In this document: one piece after another, positions 1 through 12,695 of the stretch | Layout of the letters: the number at the start of each line of letters is the position of its first letter | Position numbering within the stretch: position 1 is the stretch's first letter | NCBI RefSeq assembly: GCF_008831285.2 | Contig: NC_045140.1 | Span: 26,802,131-26,866,130 of the forward strand | DNA: 64,000 bases | Direction: 5' to 3' | DNA from: Nymphaea colorata | Taxonomy: Eukaryota > Streptophyta > Magnoliopsida > Nymphaeales > Nymphaeaceae | Notes under the pieces: model-generated | The model's database searches: none | What the model saw: only the letters and a program-made list of their open reading frames with translations | Told to the model about the DNA's origin: nothing | Made by a program: the position numbers and the translations under genes

Positions 1-2970
1 TATTGCCTGTCCCTCCCAATATATGTCTGCTATACTGTTAAGGTCAACGCATCCTTTCTCATAAAAGGACGCAAAGTCGAGGGATTGTCGACTGATTGAA
101 CGATATCTAGGAAATACATCATTTCTGGAAAAAAAAAGAAAGAAAGAAAGAAAGACACCAAGTTTTGGGTATCCGGTTTGCTGCCAAATGAATGTCAGTC
201 GAGGTATCAGTTCAGCGACCGCAAATGGTAGTAATGCCATTTCTTTTATACATGGAAAGGAGAAATTGTTTTCTAACTCAAATGAAAAACATCGGAGAGC
301 TTGTTTCTTTGCACATATTCCCCACATAACATGACTTAGGCGACCGGAAAGTAAGGCATTTATCTGAACACGTGAAACGGAGACTGTTTCCAAAGTTATA
401 GTAAACAAGTGAGCCTGAATGGAAATTTTCATTTTCAAAGTATGCACAGAAAAGGCGAGACATAGGTATCAAGTGGGGTGGCAAAAATCCTCCTTTTTTT
501 TCACTAGATTCTAAATCAACTTCTGTTGAATTCAATAGTGTAGCTTGTAGAATTGTCTTTTTATGAGAGACCAATTGTTAGTTTGATTATCGTGACAAAC
601 ACAACTTTTAAGTTGAAGGGAGTAACTATAAGTTCATTTAAATTTTCATGTAGCACTAAACACTTGAGGGTATAAAAAAAAAAAAACTTCAGCCTATCAA
701 CCAGGCATGGAATCACCCAAAACTCAATTCAAGTGAAATATCTCTCTCTCTCTCTCTAACTTATACCTGTTTGGATGCAGTTTCAGCAAGTAGATCCAAA
801 CGACAGCTTTTGATTACATGTTAGTACGGGGAAGGATCCTGCTCTACGCATCCTTGGACCTAATTGGTAGTCGGTTGCAGGTGGCTCCACACTGAAAATC
901 TTACACGTGATGTCTCCACCCCCAGTCGTTCTCAGTCGTCAGCTGTTTGGGACCGGATCTAGATTTTGTCTCAAGTTTTGAATCTTTGATCTAGCTCTCT
1001 AGCGATCACGTCATGTTCAAAAGCTGGCAACCGGGTTGGATGTCGATGCAATCCATCCTGGATCCTGTAGTTCCACAAGGAAATGGTTGTTCCGGCTGTC
1101 GATTTAACTGGGGGAAAAGCAACGGCCTGGAAAGTGACTGTAAATTATTTAAGAATATCGGGACACCATTAACAGGAAAACCCCATCACAGCCTACTTGA
1201 TTTGCTCCCCACCAATGGTGTTTCATCAATGTGAACCCCAGATGGTGCTTAATCTCACAAAAGCACTTTTTCAAAGCAATCTTTGATTTCAATCGTTCTT
1301 TTCTTGTGGTTTTTCTTTTGTTTTTTTATTGATAGACAGTCACCTTGGGAACATTAATCATGTACCATTTGACCCCTCCACCGCTTGCATTGTGAACAGA
1401 AGAAATCAATTGAAGGTAGAGAGGGAGACAGTTGTGAATTAGCTGGTAACAGAGAGAGAGCCGATAAAATGGAGAGAGAGAGAGAATTGTGAAGTAGCTG
1501 GTAACATGGGGGTTCTTCTTTATCAGCAGGTGGATGCCACCTGTTTCCTGATTTTCCCCGCCTCGGTTCTGTCTTCTGCTGTTAATGGAACACAGGGGCC
1601 CCTTCACCTACTTAGCGCCAAAATTTCTCCTTGCGTTGGCCTTTTCTTTTCATGGCTTAGTCTTGACAGAAGGGGAAGTAATGGAAAAGAAATAAACTAC
1701 CAGAGAGAAATTCACCTTTTTCGATACGTAGCTTCCATTAAGTCAAATGAAATCTCATTTTGGCGGACAAATCTCGTTGTTTATATATGATTAGACGCCC
1801 CACCAGTCCCATGTGGGCTAATAAAGTTGGCATCCACTGCACAGGTCTACCTGAGGGTGTGTATATCACATAATCTGCTGCTGGAAAGCTGGAAATTTGG
1901 TCGGACTCTCCGTTCATTTAGCTTATTGACGAACCATTTGTTCAATCCAATCCTCGTTTGGTCATCTCAATCGTGAGCTGGTTCGATGTTGGTAGTCTAA
2001 AAAAATGTGAAAAAACACCACCTGATCCAACCAGTTATGAGAATGCAAAACGTATCAAACGCCGGTGACCTGATTCAGTTCAAACTCAGAGGTTGCTTGG
2101 GAGTGTGACCACGGCCACATCTAAGGAGGAGCTGCGTGCTCGAGGTGGTCAGAAGGAATGGGAAAGAAAATGAACAGCACCAAGAACAAAGAACAAAAAA
2201 AAAAGCATGAGCATCAGCACAAGCACCAGCAGAAGTTGCAGCACCGGAATCTACCTTTTCTCTGTTCAATTCAGCCATTTCTTTTTGCCAGTTTGATGGA
2301 CCACCAGGTCACCCCACCTTTTTAAGGCAATACGGATCAATCTTTGACTACCATTATCAGACAAGGAACCACACGTGAGCTCTCTCTCTCTCTCACCTCA
2401 TCAGTGGATTCATGTGGCTGATGTCTCTGTCAAACCGAACGTCAGACAGACGAGACAATTATCATTTATTACACAGATAAGGATGAGAACACGAGTGAAG
2501 TCAGTACAAAATTCAATCCATTCCTCTTGTCATCTCCTAGCTTGCCTTATACAAGAATATAATGGAACCACGGCCACAGTAGAACCAAAAAAACACAAAA
2601 AGGTGAAAACAAGGGATGGAAAAGAACAGAACAAAAAGAAAGAACGAATTGCGAACATGAATGTACCATCTTTTGTTCATGAAGGGCCTGTTCGAGCTGA
2701 CCTCCCTCTGCAGAGTGCAAACCAAATTTTAGAGGGCTCTTCTTCCTCTCCTCTCGTCTGTCCCTCTTATACTCAGGGCGATCGAAGTTCATACTCTTCA
2801 CTCTTCGCAACTCCAAGACTTTTATATGCATATATATATATATATATATATATATTGATGTTCTTTTTCCTTTATTATTTACAGTATGGTAATTCAAAAT
2901 GTATAGGTATGAAACAGGGGAGGCAAAAACAGGGGAGGGCCAAAATGAAACCAGGAAAGAATCGGGCTTC
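1..2970. other. Intergenic region, no gene recognised
   Basis: No reading frame here resembles a known protein and none has convincing splice sites or codon use. The longest frames are short, and one large frame (2375-3079, plus) is repeat-rich and runs antisense into the receptor kinase tail. The stretch contains short CT tracts (about 742-758 and 2381-2393), AG-rich stretches near 1447-1486 and a TA microsatellite at 2831-2855. The right-hand end is probably the 3' untranslated region of the minus-strand receptor kinase. Confidence 0.6.
2871..2876 (-). terminator. Candidate poly(A) signal of the BRL gene
   Basis: The plus strand reads tttatt here, which is AATAAA on the minus strand, about 95 bases past the receptor kinase stop codon. 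The spacing suits a plant near-upstream element. Plant polyadenylation signals are degenerate, so this is only a candidate. Confidence 0.35.
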
Positions 2971-5900
2971 TCACACTCGTTCCTTTATCTTCTCAACAAT
3001 TGTGGCGTCTCCTATGGAGAAGGTGTCGAGGTCACTGTCTGACTCCATCTGGAGCTCCTTGAACATGGCCATTACTTGAATCATTGTCGGCCGTCGGAGA
3101 GGCCTATCATCCAAACATTCGGAGGCGATTTTTAAGTACTGGTAGAGCTCGGACTCATTGGTTTCCTCGTGTAGGAGCAGGGGATCGAATATTTCAATTG
3201 CCCTCTTCTCCCTCATTAACTGCTTAGCCCAACCGACAAGATTGCTGTCGCCAAATTCAGCGGGATCAATGGGCCTCTTGCCTGAGATGAGCTCCAACAG
3301 AACGACACCATAACTGTAGACATCACCCTTAGTGGTGCACCTGAAGCTCTGGTAGTATTCCGGCGGGACGTAACCTGGCGTCCCGGCGAGGGTGCTGACG
3401 CTAAGATGAGTGTCCAGAGCGTTCATGAGTCTTGCCATTCCGAAATCGGACACCCTCGCTTCCAGATTTTCATCCAATAGCACGTTGCTGGACTTCATGT
3501 CTCTGTGGATTATATGGGGAATGCAGCTATGGTGAAGGAAAGCCAGGCCCCTTGCAGCCCCGATCGCAATCTTCTTCCTTGCGGCCCAATTGAGCTTGTC
3601 AGTGGCACCCCACTTTGCTTTGTCGTGGAGGACATTCTCCAGGCTTCCCCATTTCATGTATTCGTAGACCAGGAGCCTTTCTTCTCCAATTTTGCAGTAG
3701 CCGAGCAGAGGAACGAGGTTCCGGTGCTTGATCTTCCCAATGGTTTCCATCTCGGCCATGAATTCCCGATCGCCCTGTCCTGTTACATGGATGAGTTTCT
3801 TTACGGCCACGACGTGGCCGTCCTTCAGTCGGGCCTTGTAGACCTCGCCGAACCCGCCGGAACCGATCAAGCTCTCTGCGCTGAACCCGTTAGTGGCGTC
3901 CAGCAGATGAGCGAAGGTGAGCTTCCGGAGCGGCTTCTCGAACGTGGCAATGTTAATGCTCAGCGGCTCCAGCACGCCGGAGAGCTTCCAGGTAGTGCTC
4001 CCGGTAGTGGGTAGGCTCTCAATGTACCCGCCTCTCTTCTCTTCCTGCTTCTGCTGCTTCTGTATCCTCCACAAAGCTAACACAAGGCCGGCAATGACGA
4101 GCAGCGAGGCACCCACCCCGGCAGCAATGCTCGCCGCCAGCGATCGGTTTCTCCTTCTGAGGTCTGCACCGGCAACCCCTGGCTGGGCGTTGGAATTGTC
4201 CGAGCCGCAGGGAGGTAATGGGAGTCCACAGAGGCCGGAATTGTTGGCGTAGCGAGACGCCGGGAAGGTGGTCAACTGGCCACCGGAAGGTATGGGGCCG
4301 CTGAGATTATTGTTCGAGACGTCGAAATCATCCAGGAGATATAGTCCGCCGAGAGAAGCAGGAATGGTGCCTTCTAGGTGGTTGTAGGAGAGGTCAAGGC
4401 CCATGATGTAGGTGAGACCTCCGAAGGAAGCGGGAATCGTCCCTGTTATCTGGTTGTGCGCCAAGTTAAGGGACTGAAGGTAAGGCATGAACCCGAGACT
4501 GTCCGGCATAGTACCCGTCAGAGAGTTGTAGGAGAGATCCAGGAATATCATTGTCCCATTCACGACGTAATTGTAGACCGTGGTGCCGGTGTAGATTCTG
4601 GTAGAGGGGCAAGCGTGCACCATGGGGTACCCTGCCAGCCTATCAGTTCGGATGCCGAAGAACTCGAACAGCCCGCCGGCCCCGCGGCACGCCATGCCCC
4701 CTTGGTTCCTAACGAAGGCGAATTGTCTCCCGGAGACAACGCCGGCTACAATGCGGCCGGCCTGCGCGGCGAGCTCCGCGGGGATAGAGCCGGTGAGTTT
4801 GTTGTCGTTGAGGTCGAGCCATATGAGGTTGCTACAGCTGCCTAGCTCCTTGGGAATCGGCCCGGACAGCGAATTGTTGCCTAGCTGCAGGATCGATAGA
4901 CGCTGGAGGCGGCCCATGCCGGCCGGGATGGGGCCAGAGAGGCGGTTGTTGGACATGGAGACCCAGACGAGAGCGCCGCAGTTGGTGATGCTCCCAGGGA
5001 TGCTGCCAGTAATGAAGTTGTTGTTGAGGATTAGGCTCTCGAGAGCAGTGCTGCTCTGGCCGGTGCAGAGCGTGTCGGGCATCTCGCCGGAGAGTTGGTT
5101 GGCCCAGAGGACAAGGTCAGTGAGCTTGGGCAGCGTCCAGATCTGGAGCGGGATGGGTCCCTGGAAAAAGTTGAAGCTCAGGTCCAGGTTGCGGAGCTCC
5201 CTGCACTTCCCCAGCTCCGCCGGCAGCGGTCCGGACAACTGGTTGTCAGAGAGAAGGAACATCCGCAGTGAGGTCATCAAGTCGCAGAACCCGGAGGGAA
5301 CGGTCCCGGACAGGCCGTTGGCGCTCAAGTCCAGAACCTGCAGTGCGGTACAATTGGAGAGGGAAAGCGGCAGGCCGCCGGTGAGATTGTTGAAGGGGAG
5401 GCGCAATTCCCTGAGCGACGGCATCGTGCTGAGGACCTCTTCTCTCAGGAACGTAAGCTGGTTGCTCCCGAGGTTGATGCTTTCCAGGGAACGGCAAGCA
5501 GAGGCGAAGGTGGATGGGATACCGCCGGTGATGGCATTGTAGGACAGGTCAAGCTGCCGGAGACTCCCGCAGAGGGACCCCAGTTCCGACGGAATCTCGC
5601 CGGCGAACTTGTTCTTCGCCAGGTAGAGAATCTCCAATGCGGGCAGCTTCGCTAACAAGGGAGGTATCTTGGGTCCGAGAGAGTTCCCAGAGAGGACGAG
5701 GCTCCGGAGCTGCCGGCAGTTCACTATGGTCGCCGGAACTCCACCGGTCAAGCGGGGGTTGAAGGAGAGATCAAGCACAGCGAGGTTGCCGCAATCTGCC
5801 CCAAGGGAGAAAGAGGAGAGGTCGCCGGAGAGGTTGTTGTGGGAGAGGTCCAGGACGTTCAGGGAGCGCAGGATGGTGCAGTTGCCGGGGCCCCCGGAGC

Positions 5901-6648
5901 AGGTGGTCACCAAGAGGTTGGGCGGGAGGTCGTTGGCGAGGACATTAGCAGAGAGGTTGAGGCTCTTCAGGTTGGTGCAGGCCGAAACACTAATCAGACC
6001 TCCGGTGAGCTTATTGCTGGATAGGTCCACGGCGGTGAGGTTCCGGCAGTTGGACAGGGTGTGGTTGAGAAAGGCGGCGCCGGAAATCAGGTTGTGGGAG
6101 AGGTCCAGAAATTGGAGGGAGGGGCCACACTTCAAAGGGGAGCTGCCAGAGAGGGAGTTGTGGGAAAGGTTGAGGAAGGCAAGACCGGCGCAGGGAGCGA
6201 GAAACTCCGGAGGGAGCGCCGCCGTGAGGTTGTTCAGAGAGAGGTCGACCACCTGGAGGCTGCAACTTACCTGTGAGGGAGGCGAGGAGCTGCTGAGGTT
6301 GCCAATATTGAAGGCATTGCCTCCTAAGAGGAGGACCTGCAGTTGGTCCAGAGCCATCAGGTCGTCGACGTAGAGTGCTCCGGTGAGGCCGGCGCCGGTG
6401 AGGTCGAGCTTCGTAACTCTTCCCCCGCTGGAACAACTTATGCCCTTCCAGGAGCAGGGGCCGGCCGAGCTGCTGGAATTCGGCTTCCCCCATCCCTGCA
6501 ACACTCCTTGTGGGTCTCTCTCCACCCGACCTTTGAAAACAAGCAAGGCATTTAAGTCGCTCTGTGGGGAAGAAGATGATGAGACCGGTACAATGGCCGC
6601 CAAAAAGATGCTGGTTATGATGATGACGATGAGTGGCAGAGTCTCCAT
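2971..6648 (-). CDS. BRL1: BRI1-like LRR receptor kinase (BRL1/BRL3 type)
   Basis: This is a plasma-membrane brassinosteroid receptor-type kinase of 1225 residues encoded in one exon. The order is: signal peptide (about 1-24); N-cap cysteine pair in PCSWKGISC; a long LRR array; the BRI1-family island domain (about 630-697, with GMACRGAGG and the BRL-typical [13 protein letters not shown]); four final LRRs; the second cysteine pair [14 protein letters not shown]; a transmembrane helix (about 832-857); the juxtamembrane motif [10 protein letters not shown]; and a kinase (about 910-1200). The kinase has [23 protein letters not shown] (an RD kinase), DFGMARL and [11 protein letters not shown]. 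The island and juxtamembrane sequences match BRL1/BRL3 better than BRI1 itself. All catalytic residues are intact, so function is expected. BRL receptors bind brassinolide and act mainly in vascular tissue (family knowledge). The length is slightly above the roughly 1165 residues of the Arabidopsis proteins. The start is the first in-frame ATG and gives a proper signal peptide. BRL1 and BRL3 cannot be separated without a tree, so the symbol denotes the group. Confidence 0.96.
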   Translation of the reverse strand: METLPLIVIIITSIFLAAIVPVSSSSSPQSDLNALLVFKGRVERDPQGVLQGWGKPNSSSSAGPCSWKGISCSSGGRVTKLDLTGAGLTGALYVDDLMALDQLQVLLLGGNAFNIGNLSSSSPPSQVSCSLQVVDLSLNNLTAALPPEFLAPCAGLAFLNLSHNSLSGSSPLKCGPSLQFLDLSHNLISGAAFLNHTLSNCRNLTAVDLSSNKLTGGLISVSACTNLKSLNLSANVLANDLPPNLLVTTCSGGPGNCTILRSLNVLDLSHNNLSGDLSSFSLGADCGNLAVLDLSFNPRLTGGVPATIVNCRQLRSLVLSGNSLGPKIPPLLAKLPALEILYLAKNKFAGEIPSELGSLCGSLRQLDLSYNAITGGIPSTFASACRSLESINLGSNQLTFLREEVLSTMPSLRELRLPFNNLTGGLPLSLSNCTALQVLDLSANGLSGTVPSGFCDLMTSLRMFLLSDNQLSGPLPAELGKCRELRNLDLSFNFFQGPIPLQIWTLPKLTDLVLWANQLSGEMPDTLCTGQSSTALESLILNNNFITGSIPGSITNCGALVWVSMSNNRLSGPIPAGMGRLQRLSILQLGNNSLSGPIPKELGSCSNLIWLDLNDNKLTGSIPAELAAQAGRIVAGVVSGRQFAFVRNQGGMACRGAGGLFEFFGIRTDRLAGYPMVHACPSTRIYTGTTVYNYVVNGTMIFLDLSYNSLTGTMPDSLGFMPYLQSLNLAHNQITGTIPASFGGLTYIMGLDLSYNHLEGTIPASLGGLYLLDDFDVSNNNLSGPIPSGGQLTTFPASRYANNSGLCGLPLPPCGSDNSNAQPGVAGADLRRRNRSLAASIAAGVGASLLVIAGLVLALWRIQKQQKQEEKRGGYIESLPTTGSTTWKLSGVLEPLSINIATFEKPLRKLTFAHLLDATNGFSAESLIGSGGFGEVYKARLKDGHVVAVKKLIHVTGQGDREFMAEMETIGKIKHRNLVPLLGYCKIGEERLLVYEYMKWGSLENVLHDKAKWGATDKLNWAARKKIAIGAARGLAFLHHSCIPHIIHRDMKSSNVLLDENLEARVSDFGMARLMNALDTHLSVSTLAGTPGYVPPEYYQSFRCTTKGDVYSYGVVLLELISGKRPIDPAEFGDSNLVGWAKQLMREKRAIEIFDPLLLHEETNESELYQYLKIASECLDDRPLRRPTMIQVMAMFKELQMESDSDLDTFSIGDATIVEKIKERV

Positions 6649-7375
6649 TCTTGGCTCCTTTTGTCCTTCCTTTTTCAGCTTTTCCTGCCAGTATGAGGCT
6701 TCCCGGTTCTGCTTTTGCCAAAGGCGTTGACGGGTGGTGGTGGTGGTGGAATTGCTTTATCTAGCAAAGCATTTTAATGGAGTAGCAGGGAAGGATCTTC
6801 TCCTTTCTTCCATTTCTCAATTTAGCTCAATCTTATTCGAGTCTGAAAACCGTCCTTTCTCCTCCTCATCTTGTCATGTTGCCTGAATCATACCAACATT
6901 TCTACAATAAAAAAAAAAAACTCCTTCCAACTGTCTGAGGATGAAGCCCAAGAGACTCTAATTAGCAGAGGAAGAAGAAGAGGAGGAGAAAAGGGCAACG
7001 GATTGGACGCCTTATTTGGACAGCAGAGGGAATATTTCAGAGACTTGTACGAGTTCGACTGAAATCCGGTGACCCGCAGACTCGACCACAACAATATCAA
7101 TGAGACAAAATTGGTCCAACCCTTTCCACCACTGATGTCTAACAAGAGAAGACGAGAAGGTGACAAGAGGGAAAAATGCTTAACGATTTGGAGTTACCTT
7201 CCAGATCATGAGACAGCCTTCGCTGCATACAGAGTTAACTCATGGCCGGCAGAGGCACTCCTCCTTTTCCTCCTCCTCTCGGTTAGTAAGCAGAGAAAAT
7301 AGATTGATCAGATCGGCGGCAAGAAACTGATACTCTTTCGGATTGCCGACCTGCCGTCGGCCAATTTGGCACAGA

Positions 7376-7795
7376 GAGAGAGAGACAGAGAGAGAGAGAG
7401 AGGCAAGGGAAGGGGTGGATGGAGGAGGTGTCCCCTCCTCTCCCTCTTCTTCCCCTTTGTATTCCTTTGCTTTTTTTTTTTATTTTTGGCTTTTCGAGTC
7501 AAGTCAAACACTTGGAACTTGATACCGAGGAGGTTCTGCCGCTGCCTTGGTGTGTGCGTGTGCCCATCGTCGTCCTCCTCCTCCTTCTAAACCCTTCGGT
7601 TGTTTTTCCTTCTCCCGTCTCCTCTTCTTCCTCCTCCTCCTCTTCTTCTTCTTCTTCTTCTTCTTCTTCTTCTTCTGCTCAGCGTCCCATCGTCCCGTCG
7701 ACTCCTTCCACGGTCTCTCTTGGATAAAACACACGAGAGAGAAAGAGAGAGAGGGATCTCTCAGCTTACCCATCTCTTCTCCTTTTATATAATGA

Positions 7796-7833
<38 letters not shown>
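7376..7833. repeat. Cluster of purine/pyrimidine microsatellites upstream of BRL
   Basis: Three simple tracts lie within 460 bases: GA-rich 7376-7402, (CTT/CTC)n 7621-7676 and (CT)n 7803-7833. They sit 0.7-1.2 kb upstream of the BRL start codon. GA/CT tracts near plant promoters can be bound by BBR/BPC proteins (established for that family). A role here is inference only. Confidence 0.8.
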
Positions 7834-7834
<1 letters not shown>

Positions 7835-9804
7835 GGTTGACGGAGTGGCACTCCATAACTCACGAGTTTCTGGTTGAGTGTCAAACTTAGATGAGACTTT
7901 TTGTCCTTAGCTTCTCTCTCTATCGAAGGTGACTTTCATGGACGGACATGGCCGGATACTTAATTCTCTTTACTTTAACGTACTAGAGAGCGTGAGAGAG
8001 TTGAAGGAGGTGGACAATGGCGACCAAGATTTCAGATACAAGTACTTGGACTCTAATACTTTCCGGTGGATAGACAAGTTCCATCAACCATTTCCATCCA
8101 ATCTCTTGTTTTATATGGCTTGCATTCGAAGCGCCATCCTCATGCTCATCCTCACCGGGCTTTATTCAATTTTTTTCTATCAACCTATGTTGGTTAACAA
8201 TGCTCATACTATACAATTGGAATGGATAATACTCAAACTATATTCTTCAAGTAGTGTTTGAATGGGTGGATTAGATGTCTCGGGAGTAGAAGGACCTCTG
8301 TTCTTTAATTAGGAGTATCTTGGTCATTTTACCAGCCACAGTTTCTTTTCCGGCGCCTTTGTTTTTAACGGTCATCTCCATCCGAAAAATCAAGGTATCA
8401 TGGCCTTCATGTCGATGGCATTTCACTCCTTTTGAAGAAAAGAGAATAATATTTTCTTCTCCTTTTTTGTTAGTTTAAAAACCATAAATTTGTTATTCAT
8501 CATTTGGTGGACGCACAGTTGTTTTAATCAATTTTGAGCCATCCGGCTATGTGGTCGGCTCGATAAGGATCAAACAATGAGAATTTGATATTCAACGTGT
8601 TCGCAACGTTTTCAATCGTTAATTTTAAAATCTCACAGAGCATAAAAACCCTAAACTTTTTGATAAGAAAAAATAATGTTACTTTTCATTTAAAAGGTAT
8701 AATTCAAGTGTCAAGAAAGCAATCGAAAAATCCTACCACCCAAACGAGAGCAGAAGCTTCCCTTTCTTCGTTTCTGAGCTCAAGGCTGCCTCGATGTCTT
8801 AAGAAGGTGTTTATGCTGCCGTGAGCAGTGGTTTGAACCAACCAACTAACAAGCCTACCAGCCATTGATCCCACTAGTACGCCGACGCCACTTGGGAAAA
8901 GCATTCTTGTTGAATCGACTGGGCAAATGAGATGGATGGATAATCACAAATTGAAATCCTAGCAGCGACAAGTAGATGATACTTGTCGACTCGTGGGCTT
9001 AAGTTTAAAGGTTGATGCCATGGAAGCTCGAAAACCATATTAGATACACAATACACCTAGTCATATAATATTAATATCGCACAAACCCTAGAGTACGCAA
9101 AAAGCCAAGTATTTTTTATGGGACCCGAAATAACACAAGACCCGAGCTGGGCCGACTGAAAAGGAATCTTTATGGGCGCCAAGAAGGAATTTTTGGAGCC
9201 TTGGGGTGGTTGGGTGGTCCAAATCCGAGATTGGACCCGGAGGTATCTAAGCTTTGAAAAGACATCCCGAACCTTCCTTTCTTTGTCCTTCTTGATCTAA
9301 TGTCTTATATATGTGCCTTTTCTTTACTTAATGTTATTAATTTAGGTCTTCCTTTATGACATTCCGGATTCGTTCCCGCAATTCAAATGGTTTTAGAATT
9401 TTGTTTTTCTCTTTTGCTTGTTCCATGCGAGTGATTGATCGAAAGGCAAGACAAATTGAGAAGCAGTCTCGTTTATGGAAGATGCGCACTCGCTGGTCAA
9501 AAAGCAAGTCGATGGTCCTACTCCTCACCCACCGGCAAGCTATCAATTCCAAATATCTTAGATTCTTGCACCTTCGTATACTTGTATCAAATTTCACTAA
9601 GACTGACGCACTCAAACACGAGTTGAAGAATTCCGAGCTTCGCTCTTGAAATGCTGTGATTCAAGACGCGTTTGAGTCTAAACCTTCTATTACATTTCTT
9701 CTCATCATTAATGAATGATTGATTGGTAAGAAAAAGAGAGAGACACCGCGCCAACTTGTAATTAGAAGCATAATATCCACAAAAATCAAATTCATAGTAT
9801 TTTT

Positions 9805-9807
<3 letters not shown>

Positions 9808-9870
<63 letters not shown>

Positions 9871-9883
9871 AGAGAGAGAGAGA
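9808..9883. repeat. Compound (TA)n-(GA)n microsatellite
   Basis: About 60 bases of TA dinucleotide are followed directly by a short GA-rich tract. The same TA-then-GA arrangement recurs at 20105-20187 and 49297-49358. Confidence 0.95.
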
Positions 9884-10721
9884 TGCACATACACGTGCAC
9901 ACACGCGCACACAAGTATGCATTTTGTCTCCGTGTGCATGCAGCTAACCGTGCGCTACATCTGCCCACACGTTTGCTTGTCTCCTGTCGCCTTTTCCTAG
10001 GGACTCAAATGGGTGGCACATAGGTTGCACTCAAGCCCTTATCAAGTGTAATCTTATTCAACTAAGATCATTTATACCAAATCCAAAAGCGACTTTACAT
10101 AGTAGTTAAGAACTTAAGATTACATCATTATTGGAAAAAAGTTAGAAAATTATATGGACAATTATATATCAGGTTATCCCTTGGTAAATTTGCTTTTGTG
10201 AACAAGGAATCTCAACCCTCATTTCATGTAAAAGAAAGAAGTTAACAAATAACAGTCCAAGTGTGTTACTTGTTACAGTGCTTCTGTCAACTAAAGTGTC
10301 TTGATTCTACTGTTTACAATACAAGGAAGTAATTGAATAACGACGCACTTTCTACACAACTACCTGTTCGACTAGCTATGGTATGACTATATATATATAT
10401 ATATATATGATGAAAAGTGCCAATGGTTTCTTGTGTTCCATTTTTGGTTGACCAAGGGACAAACATCTATCCAAGCATTGGTTGGTAGGCAATTGATAAA
10501 ACTGGTCCTGATCTTCCTACAGGTGGACGCGACCTGTTTTTAATTAAATCATACAGAAGCAGAGACATAATTGTTGGATTTGATTTCAAGACATGCTTTC
10601 AACTAAGTCGCCATGGCTGTTCAGTCGTCAACGATGAACCTAAAAAAATCAAATCAGATCTGCCATTACTAACTAACACCAGTTAACTGTGAACGCTGCC
10701 CACGTTGACCCTTGTTTTGAG

Positions 10722-10870
10722 AAGCAAGTTGAGGTTTGATGGACACAGCTCGGGAGTCGAACTCTCACTTCATTAGAAAACCTGACAGTCTTCATTATGC
10801 ATTTCTTTGCTAATAAGCAAGTAGAGGATAGATGGACCGAGCTTGAGAGTTGATCTCATTCAACTTGAAG
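10722..10870. repeat. Diverged tandem duplication, period about 94 bases
   Basis: The segment starting aagcaagttgaggtttgatg at 10722 recurs in mutated form from about 10816 (aagcaagtagaggatagatg). Each copy continues with a related cagctcggga / cgagcttgag segment. No coding potential is seen. Confidence 0.6.
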
Positions 10871-12664
10871 GTGTTTAACTCCAATTTCTTAGTTAGTTCA
10901 TCTAAAAATCTTCGTTGGCAGTTAAAAATAGGAGGCATTTGATAGTCTCGGATCTATGATGCTCGGAGTGATGGAACAATAAATTTTTGATGCAAAATTT
11001 TTCAAGTCTCTTTTATGTTCTGAACACCATAAACCTAAGATCCAACCATTGTGGGGTTTGATATGAGATCCATAGTCTTCAAAATTTCATAGTCACAAAA
11101 AACAAACGTGTTATTTTCGAAAAAACTACGAAAATAAGAACATGAGAAAATGAAATGTTGTTTAAAACTTTAAAAAAATGCATTTTGTTTAAAATAAATG
11201 TTAAAAAAGAAAACATGTTTTTTTCATGTTTTTAATGCCCAATAGTTTCTTAAATTTTTTATTTTTTAATTGTTGCAAATCTACTCAATGTTTGTGTTAT
11301 TATTTTGTCACTTATTTCACTTTTTTTTAAATTTTTTAAAAATACAATTTTTCTTATTTTTTTCTCATATTCTCCAAGTCTATCAATATTGTACTAAAAA
11401 AAAAAACTCATCATTTAATACTCTAAAACGTTATTTGTAACTGTACTTCAAATTTGTGATAATCTCGAATCAAGGTGATAAAACACGTCAAAGAAAGAAA
11501 GAAAGATGGATTCATTGTCCCGAATTCAAAAATTTTGGTTCCTTGGAGAGAGCACCAAGTGAGTCTCACCATTTGCAATGCATGTGACCGTGTCGGAAAG
11601 TGGGGAAAGTAATCCGATACTCGATACAAACAGTTGAGCTCGTATTTCTACAGCATCATTATTGTTTTTTTCTCAAGAAAATTTTACGTGAAGACAAGAT
11701 TTGGAGAAGAACGGATGCCCCGAGTCTAGTGGGTGACGCTTACACTGCATGCACACAATTTTTAAAATTGCAAACGGTATCGGATTTTGTGCCGGCGTTG
11801 ATTTCCGGGATCATCGGTAAAAGGGCCTTCGTTTTCATCGTAATATTCTATGCATTTTTGGAGCGTATGCCGTCATTTTCCTTTCGTTTGGTTCGATCCA
11901 GTGGTGGGTGCAGAGTTGTGGGGAGAGAGGCGATGGCGTGAATGTTCGGTGCTCCGGCGACAATCTCATCGAAGCAAATGACTCGCTCCCCAAATACAGC
12001 CATGGATGTTTGAGCCCATCTCCCTTTCTTCATCAATGTGAATCTAACACTTTGCTTTACTTCCATCTCAATCTTCCGGGTTTTCGGGTTCCCTTTTCTT
12101 TTTCCTCTGGCTTTTTCTGCTTCCCCCCCCTTTGAATGGTGCTCGTTAATGGCGTATAATCCATTCCCACCTGCAGGTTTCTCTGCATTCTAATTAAAAA
12201 CACTTGATCAGATCCTTAATTAAAGTGAGACAAGAACCGCTCCCAGTTTTTGTAAACCCCTGCTTCAAAATTCTACATTATTCAAGCTACCAGATTGAAG
12301 ACTAATCATAAGATTTACAAATAATATGTGGATGCTGCTAGTCAACAAGCTGCAAGATCTGTAGGCCGCATCGATCCACAATGTAATAAATGCTCAGAGA
12401 TATCAGGTGGACCTGAAAGAAAGACGTCATGGGCAGCTTTTAATGGCGCGAGAAGGGCATCTGTGGAGGGCACGCAATGCGATTGCTGAGCATGTCTTCC
12501 GTGAAGACAATGCATTTATTTAATGCAGCCATGGCTAAATTTTAAACACAGAAGGAGATCTAGAGAGAGAAAGAGAGAGTTTGACCACCATGGATACAAT
12601 CATATGGAGAGAGAGAGACTAGCATACAACCATGAATTGATACTCATCTTGTCTGAACCCGGTG

Positions 12665-12695
<31 letters not shown>

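Noticed and set aside
278-574. Minus-strand frame of 98 codons
   Set aside because: No recognisable domain, AT-rich codons, and no splice partners seen.
1664-1673. ttgacagaag, as at the start of miR156/157
   Set aside because: The match stops after 10 bases and no complementary arm was found nearby.
2375-3079. Long plus-strand frame of 234 codons
   Set aside because: It is largely low-complexity, crosses a TA microsatellite and ends antisense to the kinase tail. No domain is recognisable.
4622-5542. Long plus-strand frame of 306 codons
   Set aside because: It lies entirely antisense to the BRL leucine-rich repeats. Periodic GC-rich coding on one strand keeps the opposite frames open.
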